From Acephala macrosclerotiorum (taxonomy: Eukaryota; Ascomycota; Leotiomycetes; Helotiales; Mollisiaceae): a stretch of DNA of 13,698 bases. Made by a program: the position numbers and the translations under genes. The stretch spans positions 1-13,698 of the forward strand of contig MU119902.1 of NCBI GenBank assembly GCA_014904845.1, in the 5' to 3' direction. The notes under the pieces were generated by a model. It was not told the DNA's origin and ran no database searches. It saw only the letters and a list, made by a program, of their open reading frames with translations. Positions 1 through 8,408 of this stretch are shown here, piece after piece; position 1 is the stretch's first letter, and each line of letters opens with the position of its first letter.

Positions 1-346
1 AGAATTGGATTAAGATTTATTTAAATTTAATTATATTAAAAATTCTAAAATTAATATCTTAAATTGCAAGTTTTATATATAAGTAAAGTGGGAAATATTA
101 AAAATTTCATAAATTTATATGTAAATTAAGCGATTTTACTCCTCTTTCATAATTAACTACATACAACTTTTGCATTTTACATTTAATTTAATTTCTGAAT
201 AGTACAAAAGATGTATTTAGTAAAGATTAAGAATATAAGAAGTTTTTATTAACTTAAATTAACGCGTTGTAGAGATATAAATAAACGCAAAAGGAGTGTT
301 TTGGTGTAAAATGGTGGGGTGGGCCGTGTTTGGTGGCCCCAGCTCT
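1..346. mobile_element. Right end of an AT-rich TIR transposon (partial)
   Basis: Positions 1-293 are AT-rich and hold no ORF. They lead into a GC-rich tip at about 294-346. Read inward on the minus strand, this tip gives GGGGCCACC, then GGCCCACCCC, then TTTTACACCAAAACAC. That resembles the left end of the MITE at 10120 (GGCCCCACC, GGGCCATCCCC, TTTTTACACCAAAAACACC). The likely outer end is near 346, with a possible TA target at 347-348, so the element would stop exactly at the TAA of the neighbouring gene. Position 340 is an alternative end. The interior keeps C outside CpG and so looks less heavily mutated than 3600-8340. The left end of the element lies outside the window, and similarity to the MITE was judged by eye. 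Confidence 0.45.
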
Positions 347-1700
347 TACTTGGCCTCGAACTCTACCCACCGTAGACAAGGGGGGTTTAACATGACTCTA
401 AGATAAGCAGCCTTGGCTTGGATCGCTCTTCGTTCAATGACATTGTGAGAACTGGTGTATAAGTCCTCAACGGCCTGTTCCTGTGCTGGAGATGAACATA
501 AGTTGTGATACATCGGGTCATATAGGTTCAAATCTTCGAGCCAGGTTGTCCTTTTCTTCATAATGTCTTGATAGCCGGTAAGCTTACGCTCGGGAACGTT
601 AAAATAGGAACTCTCTAGGACGGTGAACGGTAGCGGAAGAAACGCAGGTGGGACCATTCGCAGGGGTATCGATTCCAGGTATACCTTGGTCCTATACTTG
701 AACTTGACCGCCATCAATTCTACCTCTCTTCGCTTCTGTGGTGGAGATTGGCCCAAGTATCCTCGACTTCTTGTTTCTTATATGCGGCAGCGTAGCGACT
801 CGTGAATGGTGCGACATCTAGCCCCAACTGCAAAAGCCAAGTTAATCTGACAGAGTCGTTTCCTTTGTCCAGACAGTATATGTTTTCCAAGTCATAGAAT
901 GATAAGTATTGCTCCGGGGATAGTACTTGTAGTTCGCCAGGCGCGGCTCGTGCAACATTACTAGGAGCAGGAGCTAGCGCCGGCCGAGGAGGCAGAGGTA
1001 CGAAGGTTTGTTGAGGTTGACAGTATGAAGGTGAGCATGTGATTGAGATGATAGCTGGTATTGTGGTGGCGCCCCGGGAGCTTGTAGAAGATTGCTGTAC
1101 CCTTGATATTTTGGAGAATATGAAAGCATCACCGAGGCCGGTTGTGGCGGATATGACATCAACGGGACTGCTTGCGATGCAAACGACGGATTTCTTGATG
1201 CATGGGTGCTTTGCGAGTTATAAGGACTTTTGTAGTGAGGGGTAGCTGCAGATGGCCCCGGCAGCAGAGGCCTCTGGATCTGCGGTGGGTCGCGAAGGAT
1301 TATTGGAGGTTTGACGCTTTGTGGCAGCTTCCTGGAATCACTTAGTATCTATCTCAAGGATCATAGATTGTTCTTCGGGCTTCACTTACTCCTCTCGCAT
1401 AACCCCTCCATTCATCTCATCAATCGCAATTTGTATGCCATCGTCGACCCATTTCTGCATAAGCTCCATCTGATGCATTTCCAATGATAATTCCTCATCA
1501 CTTCTACTGCCATGATCGTTGTCCTTAGCCTTCGGCTTCTCTGGGCCTTTCTCGACGCGTCTCTTCTTAGTCGGTCGCGGGCTCTCATCCTCGCTCGAGA
1601 TACTGATGATTGAGGGTCTGCGGGGCCCAGGACTGTCATCGCCGCTTGAAATGCTGATATGTGATGCACAGCGCTGCTCACGAGCTGGCATGGGCACCAT
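346..1700 (-). pseudogene. Unrecognised nuclear-type protein gene, probably broken by two frameshifts
   Basis: I do not recognise this family. The start at 1700 is an ATG with A at -3. Exon 1 (1700-1390) encodes two adjacent copies of an ISISSxDDSP/ISISSEDESP motif, which resembles SUMO-interacting motifs with acidic flanks, then a basic KKRRV NLS-like stretch. A 58-bp intron (1389-1332) follows. Exon 2 runs in one frame from 1331 to a stop at 974-976 and is rich in Pro, Gln and Ser. A second frame is open from 1217 to a stop at 720-722 and reads like real protein (SPEQYLSFYDLENIYCLDKG). A third is open from 777 to the TAA at 346-348. No good introns join these frames. A 46-nt GTACAG...CAG segment and a 32-nt GTAG...TAG segment would restore frame but have poor signals or length. 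The second break coincides with an AG repeat (GAAGAGAGG) and could be a 2-bp slippage. Joined, the protein would be about 430 residues. A working gene with unusual introns, or sequencing indels, remain possible. Confidence 0.55.
1332..1389 (-). other. Spliceosomal intron, 58 bp, in the 346-1700 gene
   Basis: On the minus strand the donor is GTAAGT and the acceptor is CAG. A branch-site-like TACTAAG lies about 10 nt before the acceptor. Splicing joins GA to G, keeping a Glu codon, and continues into a frame that stays open for another 118 codons. Without splicing the frame stops inside the donor (GAGTAA). Length and signals are typical of filamentous fungi. Confidence 0.8.
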
Positions 1701-2053
1701 CGTTGTCGTTGTTTGTATTCAGTTGAGACTTTCTGGTGTGTACAGTTCGTCGCGTGTGAAATCGCGACTTCCTCGAGATCTGTGGTCTGTGCACGGCACG
1801 ATCTCACGTGCCAGGAAGGTAGTTCCAATGTTGGAGCTTCGTCTAAAACCCTGATATGCAAGAGTGTTCGAATTAGAATTAGGTATCATTGTTCATACTG
1901 TAGTCATCGTTGCTTCGTAGAAGAACAATCGCTCAAAACGCCAAATCCTACTCCCAACGTCCTTGCTTGTTTCCAGACGTCAACCTTGTGGCAATGTCCA
2001 CAATACTTTTGGGCATCTGAGGATGTCAAGATGCAAAGTGCGCTCATATGATC
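1701..2053. other. Intergenic spacer between lipase 3' end and upstream of the 346-1700 gene
   Basis: This 353-bp stretch of normal composition should hold the lipase 3' UTR and terminator and the promoter and 5' UTR of the downstream minus-strand gene. Immediately before the ATG at 1700 the minus strand reads CAAACAACGACAACG, an A/C-rich leader usual for fungal 5' UTRs. ORFs crossing it on either strand lack domain character and look like shadows. I see no RNA gene or repeat. Confidence 0.5.
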
Positions 2054-3412
2054 TTACAATTCCTCTCTTCCATCATCGTCCCCGAAACGATATCTATCCC
2101 TGCCCCAGTCCAAAGGATCACCACCAGGCACACACAGCCCCAGCCTCCAGAAGTAGTCCCTGTGGGCAAAGAAAAGCTGCCACATCTTGTATCTGGCCGG
2201 AATGGGAATGCCCCATCTCTTGCTCAGTTCAGACGCTTCGGCTTCCTCAGCTTCAAACTCGACATCTCCATCGACTTCGTTGTAGATTCCAGCTGCATCT
2301 TCAGCAGCACCATCTTGAAACCAAGATTCATCCACCTCGGCGGCGGCAATACATTGGATGTCCTCATCGCCAAAGCAAAGACGAATGTCTGAGACCGTGG
2401 GCTGGAGCGAGCCTTTGGAAATGAAGACTTCGCCTGCATGGGATCTATAGCCCCATTCCTGTAATGGGAGAAGAGGAACAGGATCATCGACATGGGTGAT
2501 ACGCCGGTATCTGCCAGCATGTACAGGCTTCGCTGTCGAGTCGTGCTCTGAAGGTAACTCGAAAGTGTTGTCAACATACCTCCTCATTCCTTTGTTCCCG
2601 ATTTTTGGCTCGCCGAATGTGGTAACATACGGCTCCCAACCAAGGCTATCGAGCTCCAGCCCAGCAAGCGCAGCAACTGCACCACCGAGAGAGTGTCCGA
2701 CGAGATCAACTCTATAATCTGGATACTTCTCCTTCGCTAGTTTTAGGTGTGGCAGAATGAACGTCCTTGTATTCTGCCATGAAGTCCAAAACCCGGTATG
2801 GACAGTGCAGTTGCTACACTTGAGTAGTTCGGGCTTCTTGGTTTCCTCTACCTGCGCGCCGAAAAACTTCTTCAATTTCCGCGGCTTAGGCAGATAATCC
2901 CACCGCGACTTATGATTCCCATTCGAAGGTAGTACCGGCTGACCAGGATCGCTCGAATTGTCAGGACTGTCTGGGTATGGTACGTATTCCTGTGGCACCG
3001 TACTCAAATCCACAATCGTGTTCGCGATACTGTATGTCCCTCTGAATGCCACAATGATCCTACCTCTCCCCAGACTGCCAGTACCATGATCCAGCACGAT
3101 GTATCCGCAACTATCGCTCATCAATGGCCCAGTATTGAAGGTGTCCACCAGCTCGAAGTCAGGGAATTCGTGGCATCGACTGACGCATTTGAAGGGCTTT
3201 GAGATGCCCGTTGTGCCAACACAGTAGGAAATGTCGACTATTCGCGATAGTTCTTCGAGCTCAGCGAAGAGCTGGATCGAGATATTGCGGTTCCATTCTG
3301 CAGACTTGTCGTTGAGGCTCGGCGCTTCAGCGAGGGCTTGTTGGATGTTTGGGGAATGTGCCGATGCAGCGGACGTCGCGACAAGACCGATTATGATGCT
3401 CGAGTATCGCAT
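2054..3412 (-). CDS. Secreted class-3 lipase (alpha/beta hydrolase, Rhizomucor lipase type)
   Basis: This is a 452-residue intronless ORF with its ATG at 3412 (A at -3). It is predicted to hydrolyse ester bonds of acylglycerols or similar lipids outside the cell. Residues 1-18 form a signal peptide with likely cleavage after ASA. RGT at 124-126 fits the oxyanion-hole segment. The nucleophile elbow GHSLG is at 239-243 (Ser241). By alignment with Rhizomucor miehei lipase, HVDDPVP gives Asp310, and HRDYFWRLGLC near the C-terminus gives His417, completing a Ser-Asp-His triad. Sequons at N43, N152 and N201 and several Cys (199, 202, 346, 354, 427) suit a secreted protein. Two family-atypical low-complexity insertions are visible: about 145-195 (Pro/Lys-rich) and 355-398 (acidic). 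The C-terminus REEL is not a standard HDEL signal. A transposon starts 151 bp upstream of the ATG. The exact substrate (lipid, feruloyl or other ester) cannot be told. Confidence 0.93.
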   Translation of the reverse strand: MRYSSIIIGLVATSAASAHSPNIQQALAEAPSLNDKSAEWNRNISIQLFAELEELSRIVDISYCVGTTGISKPFKCVSRCHEFPDFELVDTFNTGPLMSDSCGYIVLDHGTGSLGRGRIIVAFRGTYSIANTIVDLSTVPQEYVPYPDSPDNSSDPGQPVLPSNGNHKSRWDYLPKPRKLKKFFGAQVEETKKPELLKCSNCTVHTGFWTSWQNTRTFILPHLKLAKEKYPDYRVDLVGHSLGGAVAALAGLELDSLGWEPYVTTFGEPKIGNKGMRRYVDNTFELPSEHDSTAKPVHAGRYRRITHVDDPVPLLPLQEWGYRSHAGEVFISKGSLQPTVSDIRLCFGDEDIQCIAAAEVDESWFQDGAAEDAAGIYNEVDGDVEFEAEEAEASELSKRWGIPIPARYKMWQLFFAHRDYFWRLGLCVPGGDPLDWGRDRYRFGDDDGREEL

Positions 3413-3563
3413 CTTGCGTTCTTCTCGTCACATATTCGGAACGTTTTCTGTGGTGTACAGGAGAGACAGAGAGTGGTTGGGGTTTTGAAAGAATGGCAGT
3501 GGTGCCTTTGTCGATCGCGTGGACTTCACAACTCGTCATTCACGCAAGCCACAGACAGGGATA
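3413..3563 (-). promoter_or_regulatory. Short residual lipase promoter and 5' leader
   Basis: This is the only normal-composition DNA between the lipase ATG and the transposon target TA. On the minus strand it includes a pyrimidine-rich run (CCACTCTCTGTCTCTCCTG), common near fungal transcription starts. I see no clear TATA box. More distal promoter elements, if there were any, are now separated from the gene by the 4.84-kb insertion. Confidence 0.4.
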
Positions 3564-3587
3564 CAGTCATATTCCTGGAATGTGTCG
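3564..3587 (+). repeat. Left terminal inverted repeat of the large transposon
   Basis: This perfect 24-bp match to the reverse complement of 8383-8406 starts CAGTCATATTCC and ends GTGTCG. It is preceded by the target TA at 3562-3563. It has kept its GC content while the interior was mutated. Confidence 0.93.
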
Positions 3588-3839
3588 CTTCGGCTTTTTT
3601 TGCCGAAAAATATCGATTTTTTAAAAATACGTTATTAAAATTAATAAAAAATTAAATCTCAACAACGCTCTTATGTTTTAATAAAAAACTTTATATTTAA
3701 ATTTTATAAATTAAAAATTAAAAAATTAAAATTAAAAAATAATTTTTTTTTTTAAATTTAAAGTTTAATTAATAAAATTTTAATATTATATAAAATAAAT
3801 TTTATAATTTTATAAAATAGAAATATAAATATAATATTT

Positions 3840-4190
3840 GGAATTTTATTTTATAATTATATAATTATTTTCGATATATTTATTAAATATATAAAAAAAT
3901 AAAAAAAAGATTTTTTTAAATTATTATTAATAATTTTTTAATTAATTTATAATATTTATTAAAAATTTGATATTTAGTAATTTATATTAATATTAAATAA
4001 TATTATTAAGTTTATTTTATATAATAATTTAATAAAAAATATTTTATTTATTTATATATTATATATTATTTTTTAATATTTATAAATAAAAAATTTAATA
4101 TTATACAAATATAAAATTTATTTTATAAATTTATAATTATTTTTAATATATTTATTAAATATTTGAAAAAATAAATATATATTTTTTTTT
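3840..4190. repeat. Left-arm AT-rich subterminal repeats, inverted relative to the right arm
   Basis: A motif containing TAATATATTTATTAAATAT recurs as direct copies near 3880 and 4155. The block at about 4030-4165, with ATTTATTTATATATTATATA, matches the reverse complement of about 8040-8160. The arms of the large transposon therefore carry long, degraded inverted repeats beyond the 24-bp tips. Boundaries are approximate because the DNA is almost pure A/T. Confidence 0.55.
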
Positions 4191-4199
4191 AATTATTAT

Positions 4200-5209
4200 T
4201 AAATATATTTTCGTTTTATTTTTCGATTAAATAATATTTAATACGATTCGTATTTCGCGAGTACATTTTTATTTTTTTTTGTTTTTACGCTTATTACGTT
4301 TGTTCTATATTCGATTAAAAATAATTATTAATTGAAATTTATTTTAAATTTATTTAACGATTTCAATTTGAAATTAAAAGTTTTTAATTTACGCGTTTTA
4401 TAAGTATTTGAAATTAGAATAATTTTTATTAATACGAAAAAAATAATTCGCTTGAAAAAACGTTTTTTTTAAGTCGAATAAATTAATAAAAATTTTATAT
4501 TAAAAAAAAATAATTTTAAAAATTTTTTTTATATTGAATTTTTACGATTAATTCAATTGATTTTAAATAGTTATTAAAATTATATATATTTATTAAAAAA
4601 TCATTTTACAATTTACGATTTTTTGAGTTTATATTGCGATATTGTTGGATTAATATAGATTTTGTCGAGTAATAAAAATTTTTGAACAAATGTAAATTGC
4701 GATTTATAATATTTTGCAATTTTTATTTAAATTGTATAATAATTATTAATTTAAATAAATTGTAATTAAAAATGTAAATAATTCAAATATAAATTTAAAT
4801 ATTAAATTAATTATAATAAGTTTACTATATTTATAAATAAATAAATAAAATCGTAAAATTATTAAAATTTTAATATTTTTAAATTTGATTAATAGTAATT
4901 TTAATTGTTTAAAGTATTTAAGTTTTTTTTTTTGAATTAATTAAACTTTAAAAATTAAAATATAATAGTTTTTCTTTTTATATTTTGCAAATTTTAATTT
5001 AATTTAAATTTTCAAATTTTGTTTAATATATTTTATAAAAATTATTATAAAAAATGAAATAAATTAAAAAGAAATAAAATTTATTTTTAAATCGTAAAAT
5101 TTTATTTTTAAACTCGAAAATCGAAATAAGTTTTTAATTATTAATAAACGACGTAAAAGTAATTACGAGATTTCGAAGTTTTTTACGAATAAAAATCGTT
5201 TTTCTTTTT
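4200..5209. other. Degraded transposon interior, no surviving gene
   Basis: This AT-rich DNA has scattered CpG and no meaningful ORF. The stretch 4340-4420 resembles, in reverse orientation, the segments near 6600-6680 and 7590-7660 (shared core TATAAAACG followed by an AAATTAAAA run). The rest, to 5209, shows no recognisable transposase motif in any frame. It may be the remains of the transposase region. Confidence 0.4.
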
Positions 5210-5214
5210 CTATT

Positions 5215-5344
5215 GTAAAAGGCGCAAAAGATGCTCGATTGTTTTCTAGGATTACAAGATGCCAGATCTCTTATATCCAGAAACAGATCACGTGCCAGAC
5301 TAGTCCAATGCGGATCGACAACACCATCACTCAGCTCTACCACA
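5215..5344 (-). mobile_element. 130-bp unmutated insertion, probable solo LTR
   Basis: A block of ordinary composition is embedded in RIPed DNA and flanked by the perfect 5-bp direct repeat CTATT (5210-5214 and 5345-5349), a target-site duplication. Taking one shared base into the element gives TGT...ACA ends, the LTR retrotransposon signature, with a 4-bp duplication. On the minus strand it contains CACGTG, and about 17 bp later a TATA-like GATATAAGAG, an LTR promoter layout. Its length is short for an LTR, so a solo LTR or a miniature (TRIM-type) element are both possible. Its lack of C-to-T decay implies that it arrived after the host transposon was mutated, or was too short or too rare to be targeted. 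A 69-codon minus-strand ORF running through it appears incidental. Confidence 0.6.
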
Positions 5345-5386
5345 CTATTTTACCTTATATTAAATAATAATTTTTTAATTAATCGT

Positions 5387-6838
5387 TCGTTTTAAAAACT
5401 AATATTAATTTTTATTAAATTACGTATTATTTACGTAGTACGAATTATTTTAATTATAAGTAAAAAATATTAAATTTAATCGAAATATTTAAATATAACG
5501 ATTTAATTAATTTATTAAAAAATATCGTAATATGTAATAAATATTAAAATTTTAATTGTATTACATATATAATTACAATTTATTAATTAATTTAAATTGT
5601 ATAAAATTTGTAAATAAATTGAAATTTAATTAAATATTATTAAATTTTAAATGATTTTATTAATTCGTTATTACGTAAATTAATAGAATATAATTATATT
5701 TAATAAAAATAATAATTATAAAACTTTTTTAAATATGTTTTTATTTTAAGTATTTATTTATTTAAATATTAAATATTTTTATAATTATACAATTTTTAAA
5801 AAAAAATTTAAAAAGTTTTTCTTTGAAATTATATATTAAAAAAAGTAATTTAAATTAATTAAATTGATTATAATAATTCGATATAAAAAACGAGAATTTT
5901 AAAAAAAAAAAATTTAATATAAAATTTTAAAAATATGTTTTTATTTTAAATATTAAAATATTAATATATTAAAATTTTATTTTTATTAGTTTTATAATTA
6001 TATAATATTTAAAATTTTTTTTAAAAAGTTTTTTTTAGTAAATATAATTATAATATTTATTTATAATTAATAAAATTAATTATAATAATTTAATATAAAA
6101 AACGAAAGTTTTAAAAAGTTTTTTTTTAATATAAAATTTTATTAAAAATACGTTTTTATTTAAAGTATTAAAATAATAAAATATTAAAAAAAATTTATTT
6201 TTAATTTTATAATTACGTAATTTTCGAGAAAAATTTTAAAAGATTTTTTTTTAAAATTATATATTAAATAAATAAATTAATTTAAATTAATTAAATTAAT
6301 TGTAATAATTAAATATAAAAATAAAAATTTTAAATTTTTTTTTTTTAATATAAAATTTTATAATAAGTGCGTTTTTATTTAAAGTATCAAAATATTTAAA
6401 TATTAAAATAATTATATAATTTTTGAAAAAGTTTTTAAATTATATATCAAATAAAATAATTTAAATTAATTAAATCGATTGTAATAATTAAATATAAAAC
6501 GAGAATTTTAAAAAGTATTTTTTTAATATAAAAGTTTATTAAAAGTACGCTTTTATTTTAAATATTAAAAATTTTATTAATTTATTAATTTTCATTGTTT
6601 AATAAAATTATTTTAATTTTAAATATTTATAAAACGTTTAAATTAAAAAATTTTAATTTAAAATTTAAAATAAAAATAAATTATTAAAATTGAAAACTTT
6701 ATAATTTTTTGTAAAAATATTTTTGTGAGATTTATAAAACAAAATATGTATTAAATATCGAAAAAAACAATTCGTTTACGAGTCGACGAATAAATTTTTT
6801 TTTTCGATACGAAAAAAACATTTTTAATTTATTATTTG
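5387..6838 (+). repeat. Internal direct repeat, copy A (long form)
   Basis: This pairs with copy B immediately downstream. Shared landmarks in order are TAAAAACTAATATTAA at the start, TTGAAATTTAATTAAATATT, TTATTACGTAAATTAATA, several ACGAGAATTTTAAAA blocks, ATTTATAAAACGTTTAAATT, and ACGAAAAAAACATTTT at the end. It contains five copies of a short subrepeat with core GTTTTTATTT, at 5731, 5931, 6146, 6365 and 6543, so spacing is 178-219 bp. Confidence 0.65.
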
Positions 6839-7826
6839 TTCGATATAAAAACTAATATTAACTTTTTTATATATACGTAATATTAATATTTTTTACAATA
6901 AGCGATTTTATTTAAATTTAATTGAAGTATTTAAATATTGTAATATATAATTTTAAAAAAAAAATATTAAAATTTCGATTTTATTACGTTTATAATTATA
7001 ATTTATTAATTAATTCAAATTGTATAAAATTTATAAATAAATTGAAATTTAATTAAATATTTTTAAATTTCAAGTTTTAAACGATTTTATTAATTTGTTA
7101 TTACGTAAATTAATAAAATATAATTGTATTTAAATAAAATCGCGATCGTAAATTTTTTTTAAATATATTTTTATTTTAAATATTAAAATTGATATTTGTT
7201 TTATTAGTAAAAAATATTAAAAAATTTTAAGTATTAAATATTTTTATAATTATACAATTTTTAATAAAAATTTTAAAAAGTATTTTTTTAATATAAAGTT
7301 TTATAGTAAATATATTTTTATTTAAATATTAAAATAATTATATAATTTTCGAAAAAATTTTTAAAATTTTGTTTTTTAAAATTATATATTAAAAAAAATA
7401 ATTTAAATTAATTAAATCGATTATAATAATTCGATATAAAAAACGAGAATTTTAAAATTTTTTTTTTAATAATATAAAAATTTATAATAAGTGTATTTTT
7501 ATTTGAAATATTATTAAATTTATTAATTTATTGATTTTATTATTCGATAAAATTTTAAATTATTATTTTTTAATAATTATATTAATTTTAAATATTTATA
7601 AAACGTTTAAATTAAAAGTTTTTAATTTGAAATTTGAAATAAAAATAAATTATTAAAATCGAAAATTTTATAGTTTTTTGTAAAAACGTTTTTATAAAAT
7701 TTACGAAATAAAATATACGTCGAATATTGAAAAAAAAACTCGTTTATTATTAATTCGTTTACGAATTGTCGAACGAGTTTTTTTTTTTAAAACGAAAAAA
7801 ACATTTTAATATTTATTACAAATTTA
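6839..7826 (+). repeat. Internal direct repeat, copy B (short form)
   Basis: This has the same landmarks and order as copy A but only three subrepeats (7161, 7308, 7489), which accounts for most of the roughly 460-bp length difference. Adjacent head-to-tail copies with different subrepeat number suggest duplication followed by unequal exchange or deletion. All copies are RIP-degraded. Confidence 0.65.
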
Positions 7827-7849
7827 ATATTTAATAATTTATATTAATA

Positions 7850-8160
7850 TAAAATTATATTATAAAATTTATTTTATAAATTTTAATTAATTTTATATAT
7901 TATATATTATTTTTTAATAATTATAAATATAAAATTTATTTTATAAAATTTTAATTATTTTTAATATATTTATTAAATATTTAAAAAAGTAAAATTTTTT
8001 TTTTTTTATTATTATTAATAATTTAAATTTATTTTTTATTTTTTTATATATTTAATAAATATATTAAAAATAATTATAAATTTATAAAATAAATTATTTA
8101 TTTATAAATATTAAAAAATAATATATAATATATAAATAAATAAAAAATTATTAAACGTTT
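7850..8160. repeat. AT-rich foldback palindrome in the right arm
   Basis: The segment at about 7880-7985 (TATATTATATATTATTTTTTAATAA..., through TTAATATATTTATTAAATAT) is followed after a spacer of about 60 bp by its near-complement at about 8045-8150 (ATATTTAATAAATATATTAA..., through AATAATATATAATATATAAA). The right arm can therefore fold into a long hairpin. It also shares this motif with the left arm at 4030-4165. Confidence 0.55.
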
Positions 8161-8382
8161 TTTAAAAAAAATTAAAATTTTTTATTTAAATTATTATTAT
8201 TATTTTTATAATAATTATAATATTATAAAATAAATTTTATAATTTTTTATTATTTAATTTTTATTATTGAAATATAATTTTTATTTTATTAAAATATTAA
8301 AATGTTATTAATATTTAAAAAGTTTTAATTTTATTCGATGTTTTTTTTAAAAATTGATATTCCTCGGCAAAAAAAAGCAAAA

Positions 8383-8406
8383 CGACACATTCCAGGAATA
8401 TGACTG
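8383..8406 (-). repeat. Right terminal inverted repeat of the large transposon
   Basis: This perfect 24-bp complement of 3564-3587 is followed by the target TA at 8407-8408. Just inside it, 8366-8378 resembles the hairpin-forming T-run of the left end, with a few C/T and G/A differences. Confidence 0.93.
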
Positions 8407-8408
8407 TA

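Larger units (their letters stand above)
3564..8406. mobile_element. RIP-degraded 4.84-kb TIR DNA transposon (Tc1/mariner-like ends)
   Basis: Both ends begin CAGTCATATTCCTGGA in inverted orientation. The first 24 bp are identical (3564-3587 and 8383-8406), and similarity continues for about 60 bp, including a C/G-flanked T-run (CGGC-T7-GCCG on the left). The element is flanked by TA on each side (3562-3563 and 8407-8408), the target duplication of the Tc1/mariner superfamily; the CAGT terminus also fits. No coding sequence survives. The interior is extremely AT-rich, and most remaining C and G sit in CpG, as expected after heavy RIP. The length is well above the 1.3-2 kb usual for this superfamily, so nested insertions or duplications inside it are likely, and repeats described separately support this. 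Superfamily assignment rests only on ends and target site. Confidence 0.85.

Noticed and set aside
1412..2424. Several plus- and minus-strand ORFs overlapping the first gene and the lipase 3' half
   Set aside because: They are frame shadows of the minus-strand genes. They have irregular composition, no motifs, and conflict with the clear exon 1 and lipase reading frames.
5134..5343. 69-codon ORF over the unmutated insertion
   Set aside because: It runs from the insertion straight into RIPed DNA, so it cannot be an old conserved gene. The LTR interpretation fits the flanking duplications.
3600..8340. Mitochondrial DNA or a CRISPR-like array, because of extreme AT content and regular repeats
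   Set aside because: No tRNA, rRNA or mitochondrial protein genes are present, the repeat spacing is irregular, repeats and intervals are equally degraded, and the flanks are nuclear genes with spliceosomal introns.
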